From positions 144,939-208,938 of the forward strand of contig NZ_JBHTBQ010000011.1 in NCBI RefSeq assembly GCF_042664895.1: DNA of 64,000 bases. Reading direction: 5' to 3'. Both the position numbers and the translations under genes were made by a program. How positions within the stretch are numbered: the stretch's first letter is position 1; each line of letters opens with the position of its first letter. Below the pieces are notes generated by a model, which did not search any database, had not been told where the DNA came from, and saw only the letters and a list, made by a program, of their open reading frames with translations. This document shows positions 51,756 to 60,937 of the stretch, in pieces. This DNA comes from Iodobacter arcticus. GTDB taxonomy: Bacteria; Pseudomonadota; Gammaproteobacteria; Burkholderiales; Chitinibacteraceae.

Positions 51756-54689
51756 ATGAAACGTATGCTATTTAACGCAACACAAGCCGAAGAGCTGCGC
51801 GTTGCGATTGTTGATGGTCAGAAGCTGGTCGACCTCGACATCGAAACCGTTGGCAAAGAACAACGGAAATCCAATATCTACAAGGGTGTGATTACCCGCG
51901 TAGAACCTAGCCTTGAAGCCTGCTTCATTGATTATGGCTGCGATCGCCACGGCTTCCTGCCGTTTAAGGAAGTAGCTCGTGCCTATCTCAATGACAGCGG
52001 TGACGGTCATGGCCGCCCTCGCATCGGCGATTCGCTCAAAGAAGGTCAGGAGCTGATCGTTCAAGTCGAAAAAGACGAACGCGGCAATAAAGGCGCAGCC
52101 CTCACGACCTACATCAGTTTGGCAGGTCGTTATTTGGTGCTGATGCCTAATAACCCACGTGGCGGCGGCGTTTCTCGCCGTATCGAGGGCGAAGAGCGTA
52201 ATGAGCTTCGCGCTGTACTCGACCAACTCGAAACACCAAACGGCATGAGCCTGATCGCACGCACGGCGGCTATTGGCCGTAATGCTGAAGAATTGCAGTG
52301 GGATTTAAACTACCTATTGCAACTTTGGCGTGCGGTTGAAGGTGCTGCCTCTACTCAAACTGGCGCATTCCTGATTTATCAAGAATCAAGCCTAGTGATC
52401 CGCGCAATCCGTGATTACTTCCAGCCAGAAATCGGCGAACTTCTGATTGATAAGCTCGATATTTATGAGCAAGCACGCCAGTTTATGAGCCATGTGATGC
52501 CGGCTAATGTAAACCGCGTAAAATTTTATCAAGATGATGTGCCGCTATTTTCGCGCTTCCAGATTGAGCATCAAATTGAAACCGCTTTTGCCCGCGAAGT
52601 GAATTTGCCTTCCGGCGGCGCAATTGTGATCGACAAGACCGAAGCGCTGTACTCCATCGACGTGAACTCGGCCCGCTCTACCAAGGGTGCAGATATCGAA
52701 GAAACCGCGCTGCGTACCAATATGGAAGCCGCTGACGAAATCGCCCGTCAGATGCGCCTGCGTGACGTGGGTGGTTTGATCGTGATCGATTTTATCGACA
52801 TGGAAAACCCAAAGAATCAGCGTGAAGTCGAAAACCGCCTGCGGGACGCCCTGCACCACGACCGTGCTCGCGTTCAGACTGGCAAAATCAGCCGCTTTGG
52901 CCTGATGGAATTATCCCGTCAACGCTTACAGCCTTCCTTAGAAGAAACTAGCCATATCGCCTGCCCGCGCTGCCACGGTACTGGCTTTACACGCGGCATT
53001 GAATCTTCTGCGCTCAATATCCTGCGTATTATTCAAGAAGAATCAATGAAAGAAAACACCGGCGCAATCCATGCACAAGTGCCGGTTGATGTTGCAACCT
53101 TCTTGCTCAATGAAAAACGCGCCGAGATTTTTGCACTTGAAGCACGCCTGAAAGTAAGCGTGATTTTGATTCCAAATACCCATTTGGAAACGCCAAACTA
53201 CAATCTGTCACGTCTGCGCCACGAAGATATCGGCAATATTGAAGATGTAGTGCCCTCTTATAAAATGGTCGATTTGCCAAGCGAAACAGGCTATCAGCCA
53301 GGTAAAGTAAAAGAAGAGCAAACCAAGCGCCAAGAAGCCATGGTCAAAGGCATTACGCCAGATCAGCCAGCGCCGATTTCCGCTCGTGACCGTATTGCCG
53401 CGCCAAGCGATGATGTCGTTGTTCCATCTCTCTGGAAAAAACTCGTTACTTGGTTCCAAGGCGAGCCTGCTGCTGCGCCAGTAGAAGCACCTAAACCGGT
53501 TGCTGCTGCCCGCCCGCAAAATAACTCACGCAATCGCAATGATCGTGGCCAGCGCCCTCCTCGTGAACCACGTGAAGGCCAAGCTCCTCGTGCAGAGCGC
53601 CCGGCCCGTAACGAAGAAGCGCCTGCCCAGCCGCGCCGCAGCAGTGGCAAGCCACGTATCGAAGAAGACTTGCAAAAGAGCCGCGAAACCCGTGAAGCGC
53701 GTGAAAACCGCGAACCACGTGAACGCACTCCAAGCAATGATCGCACCGAACGCAACGAAACCCCGGCGGTAGAACAGCGCCCTCGCAACGAGCGTCCTCC
53801 GCGCCAGGAACGTCAGCCACGCAAAGAAGCTGCTGTTGCCCAGACCGAAGCCTTGCTGACTACGCCCGCTGTAGAAAACAACACGGATGACGCCAGCGAG
53901 CAACAACGTAGCCGTCGTCGTCGCAGCCGTCGTGGTGAGCGCCGTGGTGAGCGTGTTGAATCAGCATCGGGTACAGAAGCGGCATTCACTGCAATTGATG
54001 CACCCGCACCTGGTTTTGTAGCCACAGCCCCAACACATACTGCGCCTGTAGCAGCAAGTGCAGCAGCGCCCGTTACTACTGCACCGGTTGTGGTTGTGGC
54101 TGCACCTGCACCAGTACATGTACCTGTTGCACCCGTCGCAGAAGTGCCTGCTCCAGTACATGTGCCTGCTGTACCAGTTGTGGCAGCGCCTGCTCCGGTA
54201 GTGGCTCCAGAAGTTATGATTCCTGTAGCAGCATCCGTACCCGCTCCTGTTGCCGAGCCTGCACCTGCTCCAGTAGCTGCGCCAGCGCCAGTTCCGGCGC
54301 CTGTGGTTATCGCTGCACCGGTAGCTCCCGTGCCCGCCCCTGTACTCGCTCCCGCTCCGGTAGCGATCCCTGCGGCACCCGCACTTGTTATTGGTACGCC
54401 GGAAGCGGCAGGATTGGTTATGGTTGCAACGCGTGCTTTAGCAGCAGAAAGCGATCCTGTGGCAGCCGCTCCGGTACGCCGTCGCCGCCGTGATACGCAA
54501 GCAAGCAACACCATAGCCAGCAGCGAAGCACCTATGTTGCAGCAAGTGGAAACACAAGCCGCCAGCAATGCAGCAGTTGCATCACAAGCAGCCAATGATG
54601 CGCCGATACGCGTTCGACGCGAGACGGCCGCAGCGCCGGTGGATACATCCGCCGAACCACTTGTACAAGTTCAAACCAAGCAGTTTTAA
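51756..54689 (+). CDS. rne: Ribonuclease E
   Basis: 977 residues from the ATG at 51756; a GTG at 51735 would add seven residues. The main mRNA-decay and rRNA/tRNA-processing endonuclease. MKRMLFNATQAEELRVAIVDGQKLVDLDIE opens it, followed by an S1 domain (YKGVITRVEPSLEACFIDYGCDRHGFLP), 5'-sensor, catalytic aspartates in SIDVNSAR and VIDFIDME, and the zinc-link CPRCHGTG. After residue about 555 the chain is disordered: a block rich in Arg, Glu and Pro (about 580-760), a Pro/Ala/Val-repeat block (about 770-905) and a short tail. The disordered part should scaffold a degradosome. Confidence 0.95.
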   Translation: MKRMLFNATQAEELRVAIVDGQKLVDLDIETVGKEQRKSNIYKGVITRVEPSLEACFIDYGCDRHGFLPFKEVARAYLNDSGDGHGRPRIGDSLKEGQELIVQVEKDERGNKGAALTTYISLAGRYLVLMPNNPRGGGVSRRIEGEERNELRAVLDQLETPNGMSLIARTAAIGRNAEELQWDLNYLLQLWRAVEGAASTQTGAFLIYQESSLVIRAIRDYFQPEIGELLIDKLDIYEQARQFMSHVMPANVNRVKFYQDDVPLFSRFQIEHQIETAFAREVNLPSGGAIVIDKTEALYSIDVNSARSTKGADIEETALRTNMEAADEIARQMRLRDVGGLIVIDFIDMENPKNQREVENRLRDALHHDRARVQTGKISRFGLMELSRQRLQPSLEETSHIACPRCHGTGFTRGIESSALNILRIIQEESMKENTGAIHAQVPVDVATFLLNEKRAEIFALEARLKVSVILIPNTHLETPNYNLSRLRHEDIGNIEDVVPSYKMVDLPSETGYQPGKVKEEQTKRQEAMVKGITPDQPAPISARDRIAAPSDDVVVPSLWKKLVTWFQGEPAAAPVEAPKPVAAARPQNNSRNRNDRGQRPPREPREGQAPRAERPARNEEAPAQPRRSSGKPRIEEDLQKSRETREARENREPRERTPSNDRTERNETPAVEQRPRNERPPRQERQPRKEAAVAQTEALLTTPAVENNTDDASEQQRSRRRRSRRGERRGERVESASGTEAAFTAIDAPAPGFVATAPTHTAPVAASAAAPVTTAPVVVVAAPAPVHVPVAPVAEVPAPVHVPAVPVVAAPAPVVAPEVMIPVAASVPAPVAEPAPAPVAAPAPVPAPVVIAAPVAPVPAPVLAPAPVAIPAAPALVIGTPEAAGLVMVATRALAAESDPVAAAPVRRRRRDTQASNTIASSEAPMLQQVETQAASNAAVASQAANDAPIRVRRETAAAPVDTSAEPLVQVQTKQF

Positions 54690-54702
54690 TCTCGTTTGAA
54701 TA

Positions 54703-54739
54703 AAAAAAAGCCACCGAAAATAACTCGGTGGCTTTTTTT
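54703..54739 (+). terminator. Terminator of rne
   Basis: AAAAAAAGCCACCGA and TCGGTGGCTTTTTTT pair perfectly over 15 bp with a 7-nt loop, 13 bp after the stop codon. This is a strong intrinsic terminator. Confidence 0.95.
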
Positions 54740-55227
54740 ATGCTTTTAGCAATGCCTTTCAAGCTCAGTACGCTCTACACACGGCAACGCAAGGTTTTTA
54801 CACGCCGCTTATCCTATTTATGCCGCGCTACATGACAAGCGCTTAAGGCATTCTATTTACCCGCATTCCCCTTTATCCAAAAAACAATAACCCTCCCAGC
54901 AAGCCCCTGTATAAGCCCCTATATTTCTACTCACATTTAAAATCATTGTTTCACAATCAATCCCCCCCCTACACCTTATCTGCTTGTTTAAAAAAGAATA
55001 AACATTTCAAAATAATGAATATTAGAATTATTTCAGGCTAGTATCTAAATGGAATCCATTACTTAATTAATGGCAATCTTTTTGTTTAAAACAGCCTGGT
55101 TCAAGATTGCCAGTTGGGGAAATTCACAAGTATCCGCAGGTATTATTCAAGGTTAATTTTCGCACTCAGACCAAACTGTAATGGTCTTATTCAATCGCAT
55201 CTGCACTCCTCACTTGGGCTAAACAAC
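54740..55227 (+). promoter_or_regulatory. Liv operon upstream region with two stem-loops
   Basis: 488 bp without a gene. It contains a C8 run (54962-54969) and, nearer the operon, two possible stems: CCATTA/TAATGG (55056-55073) and TGGCAATCTT/AAGATTGCCA (55071-55112, a perfect 10-bp stem with a 22-nt loop). They share bases 55071-55073, so they are mutually exclusive at the edge. AT-rich sequence before them probably carries the promoter. An in-frame extension of livH from 55114 has no family resemblance. Confidence 0.45.
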
Positions 55228-56157
55228 GTGGATATTTTTCTCCAGCAAATTTTTAATGGCTTGGTTGTCGGTAGCATTTATGCGCTGATTGCCCTTGGCT
55301 ATACCATGGTGTACGGCATCATGCAGCTGATCAATTTTGCCCATGGCGAAATCGTAATGATCGGCGCAATGGTAACCATTACATGTATCAATCTTTTGCT
55401 AGGGCAAAATGTTTCGCTGCCCGGCCCGATGTTATTGCTCGTCGGGTTTATGATGGCCGTGCCGGTATCGATTCTTTTAGGCTACGCCATCGAAAAAATC
55501 GCTTACCGCCCGCTGCGTAAAGCACCAAGACTAGCGCCTTTGATTACCGCGATTGGCGTATCGATTGTATTGCAACAAGTGGCCATGCTGATCTGGGGCC
55601 GTAACTACCGTCCTTTTCCAGCCATTATGCCTACCACAATCCACGAAATTGGCGGCGCGACCATTACCAGCTTGCAGATCTCCATTATTGGCTTGGCGCT
55701 GGCTTTGATGGCAGGCTTGTTCTTCCTGATTGAACGTACCAAATTAGGCCGTGCTATGCGTGCCACAGCTCAAAACCCGGAAGTCGCCGGCCTGATGGGC
55801 GTCAATATCAATTCCATTATTTCTATGGTGTTTATGATTGGCTCAGCGCTGGGCGCTGTAGCAGGCGTCATGGTTGCCGCAAATTACGATCAGGCACACG
55901 CCTATATGGGCTTCTTAATTGGGCTGAAAGCCTTTACAGCGGCAGTACTGGGCGGGATTGGCAATTTAGGTGGCGCGGTGTTGGGCGGACTATTGCTTGG
56001 CCTCATCGAAAGCCTAGGCTCTGGCTATCTGGGCGATTTAACCGGCGGTGCATTTGGTAGTAACTACAAAGACATCTTCGCCTTTATCGTGCTGATTATC
56101 GTACTGGTGTTCCGTCCGTCCGGATTACTGGGCGAACGTGTAGCAGACCGCGCTTAA
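55228..56157 (+). CDS. livH: Branched-chain amino acid ABC transporter permease LivH
   Basis: 309 residues from the GTG at 55228, the position matching the family N-terminus (DIFLQQIFNGLVVGSIYALIALGYTMVYG). One of two permease subunits for leucine, isoleucine and valine (and similar substrates). About eight membrane helices, with the EAA-like segment TAVLGGIGNLGGAVLGGLLLGLIESL near the C-terminus. It is 16 bp upstream of livM. No substrate-binding protein gene (livJ/livK) is in this cluster. Confidence 0.93.
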   Translation: MDIFLQQIFNGLVVGSIYALIALGYTMVYGIMQLINFAHGEIVMIGAMVTITCINLLLGQNVSLPGPMLLLVGFMMAVPVSILLGYAIEKIAYRPLRKAPRLAPLITAIGVSIVLQQVAMLIWGRNYRPFPAIMPTTIHEIGGATITSLQISIIGLALALMAGLFFLIERTKLGRAMRATAQNPEVAGLMGVNINSIISMVFMIGSALGAVAGVMVAANYDQAHAYMGFLIGLKAFTAAVLGGIGNLGGAVLGGLLLGLIESLGSGYLGDLTGGAFGSNYKDIFAFIVLIIVLVFRPSGLLGERVADRA

Positions 56158-56173
56158 GCCCAAGGGAAAAATC

Positions 56174-57283
56174 ATGTTATTAAAACTAGAAAATCCCCGT
56201 GCCCGGCTGATCGGCATGGCCGTGCTAGCGGTGATCATGCTTATCCTGCCCTTTGTATTAACGGGTAGCTTTGAAAGCGGTAAATCGTGGATTCGCACCA
56301 TCGATTTTGCCCTGCTCTATATCATGCTGGCACTCGGACTCAATATTGTTGTGGGCTATGCCGGGCTATTAGATTTAGGCTATATCGCCTTTTATGCGGT
56401 GGGCGCTTATTTATACGCCATTCTTAATTCACCCCATCTGGCAGCCGTATTACCCGCTTGGCTCATTTACCCCTCTTTCCCGGTCATGATTGCTATGGCA
56501 GGGCTGGTTGCGGGCATCTTCGGGGTTTTGCTGGGATCCCCCACCTTAAAACTACGCGGAGATTATCTGGCGATTGTAACGCTGGGATTCGGTGAAATTA
56601 TCCGCATCTTTATGAACAACCTTGATCGCCCGATCAATATCACCAATGGCCCGCAAGGGATTAACAATATCAAGACCGTGCAGATTGCAGGTTACGATTT
56701 TGGTCGCCCGATTGAGTTTTTAGGCCTGTCTTTTGAAAAAGTGCATCTTTACTACTACTTGATTTTAGCCTTCTGCCTCTTGATTATCTTTGTCTCAGTA
56801 CGCTTGCAAAACTCCCGTATTGGCCGTGCATGGGTTGCGATTCGCGAAGATGAAATTGCTGCCAACGCCATGGGTATCAATACCCGCAATATCAAGTTGC
56901 TCGCTTTTGCGATGGGCGCGAGCTTTGGCGGTGTATCAGGCGCTCTATTTGCCAGCTTTCAGGGTTTTGTTTCACCAGAATCATTTGTGCTGATGGAATC
57001 CATCATGGTGCTATGTATGGTGGTATTGGGCGGCATGGGGCATATTCCTGGCGTAATTTTAGGTGCAATTATTGTATCGATCACACCAGAGATTTTGCGC
57101 GATGTAATCAACCCGCTACAACACGCCCTTGTTGGCCGCAAAGTGGTCGATCCGGAAAACTTACGCATGCTGATTTTTGGTCTTTCCATGATTGTGATTA
57201 TGCTGCTGCGCCCTGAAGGCCTCTGGCCCTCCCAGCGCCGTAAAGCAGAGTTTCATGAAAAAGATGAAGAGGCAAAAGCATGA
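56174..57283 (+). CDS. livM: Branched-chain amino acid ABC transporter permease LivM
   Basis: 369 residues. The second permease subunit. About ten membrane helices. Typical segments are ALGLNIVVGYAGLLDLGYIAFYAVGAYLYA, SPTLKLRGDYLAIVTLGFGEIIRIF and VVLGGMGHIPGVILGAIIV, and the charged C-terminus ends EKDEEAKA. It overlaps livG by 4 bp. Confidence 0.94.
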   Translation: MLLKLENPRARLIGMAVLAVIMLILPFVLTGSFESGKSWIRTIDFALLYIMLALGLNIVVGYAGLLDLGYIAFYAVGAYLYAILNSPHLAAVLPAWLIYPSFPVMIAMAGLVAGIFGVLLGSPTLKLRGDYLAIVTLGFGEIIRIFMNNLDRPINITNGPQGINNIKTVQIAGYDFGRPIEFLGLSFEKVHLYYYLILAFCLLIIFVSVRLQNSRIGRAWVAIREDEIAANAMGINTRNIKLLAFAMGASFGGVSGALFASFQGFVSPESFVLMESIMVLCMVVLGGMGHIPGVILGAIIVSITPEILRDVINPLQHALVGRKVVDPENLRMLIFGLSMIVIMLLRPEGLWPSQRRKAEFHEKDEEAKA

Positions 57284-58050
57284 GCGAATTACTTCTAAAA
57301 ATTGACGGCATTACCAAGCGCTTTGGCGGTCTGCACGCCCTATCCGGTGTAGGCCTAACCATCAATAAGGGTGAGATTTACGGCCTGATCGGCCCCAATG
57401 GCGCAGGCAAAACCACGCTATTTAATGTACTAACCGGCCTTTATCAGCCTGACGAAGGTAGCTTTAGTTTTAATGGCCTGGATTTATTCCGCCAAAAGCC
57501 AAACGTAGTCGTTGAATCTGGCATTGCCCGTACCTTTCAGAATATTCGCTTATTTGCCAATATGACCGCACTAGAAAACGTAATGGTTGGCCAGCATGTG
57601 CGAACTCGCTCTGGCATTTTGGGCGCAATTTTCCACAGCCCTAAGGCAGTCAAAGAAGAAAATGATATCCATAACAAAGCCACTGAATTACTGGCTTATG
57701 TGGGCATCAGCAAGCATGGCAAAGAGCTAGCGCGTAATTTGTCTTATGGGGATCAGCGCCGCCTAGAGATTGCCCGTGCATTGGCAACCCGCCCTACGCT
57801 GCTGGCGCTGGACGAGCCTGCGGCAGGGATGAACCCAAAAGAAACAGACGATCTTAAAAAACTGATGGAAAAGATCAGAAACGATGGCGTCACCATTTTG
57901 CTGATTGAACACGATGTAAAGCTGATGATGGACCTGTGTGATCGCATCGCGGTGTTGGATTACGGCAAGAAAATCGCTGAGGGTGTGCCCAACATGGTAA
58001 AAAACGATCCACGCGTGATCGAGGCCTATCTAGGGGTTGCTCCAGAATGA
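57280..58050 (+). CDS. livG: Branched-chain amino acid ABC transporter ATPase LivG
   Basis: 256 residues. One of the two ATPases of the complex. Walker A GPNGAGKTT (about residues 36-44), the signature NLSYGDQRRLEIARAL, Walker B LLALDEPAAGMNP, and the switch His in LIEHDVKLMM. It is in the livH-M-G-F unit, overlapping livM by 4 bp. Confidence 0.95.
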   Translation: MSELLLKIDGITKRFGGLHALSGVGLTINKGEIYGLIGPNGAGKTTLFNVLTGLYQPDEGSFSFNGLDLFRQKPNVVVESGIARTFQNIRLFANMTALENVMVGQHVRTRSGILGAIFHSPKAVKEENDIHNKATELLAYVGISKHGKELARNLSYGDQRRLEIARALATRPTLLALDEPAAGMNPKETDDLKKLMEKIRNDGVTILLIEHDVKLMMDLCDRIAVLDYGKKIAEGVPNMVKNDPRVIEAYLGVAPE

Positions 58051-58123
58051 ACAAGCAATTACTGCAAATCAATACAAGCCAAATCAATAAGCTGCAAGTG
58101 GCGTTTCAAGGAGTTGCAAGAGC

Positions 58124-58840
58124 ATGAGTGGCCCATTACTACAAGTAAAAGACCTGAAAGTGGCCTACGGCGGGATCCACGCAGTAAAAGGCATTGATTT
58201 AGAAATTAACCAAGGTGAGCTGGTTGCGCTGATTGGTGCCAATGGCGCGGGTAAAACCACCACGCTTAAAACACTGATCGGCATGTGCAACCCCAGCTCT
58301 GGCGAAATCTTATTTGACGGCAAATCGACGGCAAAAAAGCCAATTTACGATTACGTTAAGCAGGGGCTGATTATGGTGCCTGAAGGACGAGGTATTTTTA
58401 GCCGCCTGACCGTTGAAGAAAACCTTTTAATGGGGGCTTATACGCGCAACGATAAAGCAGGTATTGAGCATGATCTGGAGCGTGTTTACTACCTCTTTCC
58501 CCGCCTGAAAGAACGTATGAAACAGCTGGCAGGTACGCTGTCCGGTGGTGAGCAGCAGATGGTTGCAATTGGCCGCGCTATTTTAGGCAGGCCTAAGCTC
58601 TTGCTACTGGATGAGCCATCGATGGGCCTGGCACCCATTATTGTGCAAAAGATTTTTGAAATTATCAAAATGATCGCCGCCGAAGGCGTCACCATGCTGC
58701 TGGTTGAGCAAAACGCCAAACTGGCACTACAAACCGCCAACCGCGGCTATGTGATGGAATCAGGCAAGATTACGCTGGCCGACACCGCAGCAAACCTCTT
58801 GGCCAACCCAAAGATTCAGCAAGCGTATCTGGGCGAGTAA
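58124..58840 (+). CDS. livF: Branched-chain amino acid ABC transporter ATPase LivF
   Basis: 238 residues. The second ATPase. Walker A GANGAGKTT, the signature TLSGGEQQMVAIGRA, Walker B LLLLDEPSMGLAP and LLVEQNAKLAL in the place of the usual switch His. It is 73 bp after livG, with an AAGGAG-like site (CAAGGAGTTG) upstream of the ATG, and is followed by a strong terminator. Confidence 0.95.
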   Translation: MSGPLLQVKDLKVAYGGIHAVKGIDLEINQGELVALIGANGAGKTTTLKTLIGMCNPSSGEILFDGKSTAKKPIYDYVKQGLIMVPEGRGIFSRLTVEENLLMGAYTRNDKAGIEHDLERVYYLFPRLKERMKQLAGTLSGGEQQMVAIGRAILGRPKLLLLDEPSMGLAPIIVQKIFEIIKMIAAEGVTMLLVEQNAKLALQTANRGYVMESGKITLADTAANLLANPKIQQAYLGE

Positions 58841-58863
58841 GCCCCGCATTTTAAGCCGCACAC

Positions 58864-58893
58864 AACGAGCCGCACACTGCGGCTCGTTTTTTT
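58864..58893 (+). terminator. Terminator of the liv operon
   Basis: ACGAGCCGCA (58865-58874) and TGCGGCTCGT (58878-58887) form a perfect 10-bp stem with a 3-nt loop, followed by seven T. Confidence 0.95.
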
Positions 58894-59135
58894 ATGCCAA
58901 GCATCTCAAAATCAATCCTCTCCATTTAAACCATTCTTGGCTAAAGCCGCTCCTATGGTATTTGTACTTAAATTGGCAAGGTTTGGCTTCAAAACGTACC
59001 TAGTGCTAGCCTTCAAGCATCGTAGAGACATACAGAGTGGATATTATTTAAGCCACACAGAGCAACAAGGGAAGATCGCTTTCTAACTTCCCTTATATAA
59101 TCCTGCCTGCTTCATCTCTACTCCTCTGGAAACTC
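58894..59135. repeat. Spacer with ACACAGAG fragment and an AAGGGAAG hairpin
   Basis: 242 bp without a gene. A segment near 59028-59063 (GAGACATACAGAG, CCACACAGAG) resembles one arm of the palindrome at 47026-47141. AAGGGAAG (59067-59074) and CTTCCCTT (59087-59094) form an 8-bp stem. The DUF218 gene promoter must be within this stretch. Confidence 0.4.
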
Positions 59136-59879
59136 ATGCATTCTGCCGTACTTGCTAAAAATGCCATTGCAGCCTGGCTCTTACCGCCCGGCCTTTTTTT
59201 ACTCTTGATTGCCATTGGCCTGCTCCTCATTACCCGCAAGCCTCGCCTGGCCCGCAGCCTTATTGCAAGCAGTCTGCTATTGCTCACAACACTCTCCATG
59301 CCGCTGGTGGCCAATGCACTCCTGCTGATGGTTGAGCCACCAGCACTCAAGCTTATTCCAGACGATGCCATCGCGATTGTCAGCTTAGGCGGCGGAAAAC
59401 GTTTTACGGCTTACGACCAAATTGAAGGCGAGACGATCAACAATGCCACCTTAATGCGCCTGCGTTATACCGCCCAGCTGGCAAAAAAAAGTAAATTGCC
59501 TGTCTTAGTCAGCGGTGGAAAACCATTGGGTGGCATCAGCGAGGCCACACTGATGGCCGATATTTTGCAAAAAGAATTCAATACCCCCGTACGCTGGGTA
59601 GAAAGTGAATCAGTGGATACCCAAGAAAATGCCAGCTTAAGTGCTCAGCTTTTGCCTAAAAACGCAAAAATCATCCTTGTGACTCAGGCTGTCCATATGC
59701 CACGCGCGCAAAGTGCATTTACCAAGCAAGGATTTAACGTTATTCCAGCGGCAACTGATTATGCAAATCAGGAGACATTATCTATCTTGTCATTTATGCC
59801 AAAAGCACAGGCAATGAGCGACAGCAGCTTCGCCCTGCATGAGCTTTTAGGCATGCTCTGGTACAAGCTACGGCCTTGA
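59136..59879 (+). CDS. DUF218 (YdcF/ElyC-like) membrane-anchored protein
   Basis: 247 residues. Two N-terminal hydrophobic helices (about residues 11-27 and 35-60) lead to a DUF218 domain: IAIVSLGGGKRFTAYDQ, LPVLVSGGKPLGGISEATLMA, VRWVESESVDTQENAS and ILVTQAVHMPRAQSAFTKQG. ElyC in E. coli affects cell-wall lipid carrier metabolism at low temperature. That role is possible here but not proven. It is a single gene closed by a strong terminator. Confidence 0.85.
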   Translation: MHSAVLAKNAIAAWLLPPGLFLLLIAIGLLLITRKPRLARSLIASSLLLLTTLSMPLVANALLLMVEPPALKLIPDDAIAIVSLGGGKRFTAYDQIEGETINNATLMRLRYTAQLAKKSKLPVLVSGGKPLGGISEATLMADILQKEFNTPVRWVESESVDTQENASLSAQLLPKNAKIILVTQAVHMPRAQSAFTKQGFNVIPAATDYANQETLSILSFMPKAQAMSDSSFALHELLGMLWYKLRP

Positions 59880-59945
59880 TGGCCTTCTTTTTTACTGAAT
59901 ATAATATTTCTCGCATAAATAAAAACCACTGACCTACGACTCCCC

Positions 59946-60020
59946 AAGCCTTATAAAACAAGGCTTGGCGCATAAAAAAACCAACATTGTCCTTAATAGC
60001 AAAGGCATGTTGGTTTTTTT
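59946..60020 (+). terminator. Two tandem hairpins after the DUF218 gene
   Basis: AAGCCTT (59946-59952) with AAGGCTT (59960-59966) is followed by AAAAAAACCAACAT (59974-59987) with ATGTTGGTTTTTTT (60007-60020), a perfect 14-bp pair with a 19-nt loop. The outer one ends in seven T on the plus strand and, by symmetry, also works on the minus strand. Confidence 0.85.
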
Positions 60021-60285
60021 ACGCCATTAATACCAACAAACATAAAAGTAAATTTTGCAACAAATAAACAAAATTGCAACAATTCACAAAAAATGCGCTA
60101 AACACTCAACAACCAGAACAAAATTTAACAAACAAAATATAAATTAGAACATCATGCTAATAATAAATTATTTACATGAAAAATTATTTATTGATGCGGG
60201 TCAAAAAACGTACTAAATCCAACATAAAGGACAGGATATCGGGAGTAAAATCCACATCAACTTATCAAGACAAGAATTTTTTATC
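60021..60285 (+). promoter_or_regulatory. Upstream region of the serine catabolism unit
   Basis: 265 bp, very A-rich. It carries TTGCAACAA twice as a direct repeat (60055-60063 and 60074-60082, 19 bp apart, about two helical turns) and an FNR/ANR-like box at 60191-60204. No ORF is supported. Confidence 0.5.
60191..60204 (+). promoter_or_regulatory. FNR/ANR-like box upstream of the serine unit
   Basis: TTGATGCGGGTCAA differs from TTGAT-N4-ATCAA at one defined position. It is 82 bp upstream of the regulator gene start. Oxygen-linked control of serine fermentation would make sense, but this is inferred. Confidence 0.45.
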
Positions 60286-60909
60286 ATGAAGATCTCGATA
60301 GACCTCGACACGCTTTCAAGCTTTCTCTCTCAAGTACTAGGCACACATGCAGAGATTGCGGTGCACGATATGACCCAGCTGGAAAACTCCCTGCGCATCA
60401 TTAAAAACCCAATTTCCGGCCGTGAGCCAGGTGCCCCCGCTACAGACTTTGCCCTGCGTCTGCTGCGCGAATGCCAAGACAGTAGCAAAGCACCTTTTCG
60501 CACCAATTATCCCGGCAAGACGCTCGATGGCCATCGTCTGCGCAGCTCCAGCATGCTACTTAAAGACGAAACCGGCACCTCAGTTGCCATGCTTTGCATT
60601 AATCGCAACGATCATCAACTACAACACGCCAGCGAATTGCTCCATCAGTTTTTTCAGCACGAAGAAAATAGCCCGAGCGAAGAGTTACTCAGCCATTCGG
60701 TAGAGCAATTAGGCGACGATATTATTCAGCAGGCCTTAGCCAGCTACCCTATCGACGCCAAGCACTTAAGCAGTGCCGATAAAAAAGACATTGTGCAAAA
60801 ACTAGAACAAAACGGTGTTTTCCTTGTGAAAGGATTTATCGCCAAAACGGCTTCATTACTGGCTATTTCAGAGCCCACGCTTTATCGCTACTTAAAAAAC
60901 AACAACTAA
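60286..60909 (+). CDS. YheO/DauR-like transcriptional regulator (PAS-like + HTH)
   Basis: 207 residues. The N-terminal half is a PAS-like (YheO) domain: LSQVLGTHAEIAVHDMTQLENSL and GTSVAMLCINRND. The C-terminal half contains the helix-turn-helix FIAKTASLLAISEPTLYRYL. Related regulators control amino acid catabolism. It stands 28 bp before the serine transporter gene and probably regulates this unit. Confidence 0.83.
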   Translation: MKISIDLDTLSSFLSQVLGTHAEIAVHDMTQLENSLRIIKNPISGREPGAPATDFALRLLRECQDSSKAPFRTNYPGKTLDGHRLRSSSMLLKDETGTSVAMLCINRNDHQLQHASELLHQFFQHEENSPSEELLSHSVEQLGDDIIQQALASYPIDAKHLSSADKKDIVQKLEQNGVFLVKGFIAKTASLLAISEPTLYRYLKNNN

Positions 60910-60937
60910 ATCACTATTTTTTAATCGAGAAAACATC

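Noticed and set aside
53813..54595. 260-codon frame opposite the rne tail, rich in Ala, Gly and Thr
   Set aside because: It mirrors the Pro/Ala/Val repeats of RNase E. The composition is that of an antisense shadow, and there is no ribosome binding site.
54962..54969. C8 run upstream of the liv operon as a phase-variation tract
   Set aside because: It is more than 250 bp from livH and not in a recognisable promoter spacer. Length alone is not enough.
55114..55227. N-terminal extension of livH
   Set aside because: The added residues have no family similarity and overlap the leader stem-loop. The GTG at 55228 gives the standard LivH N-terminus.
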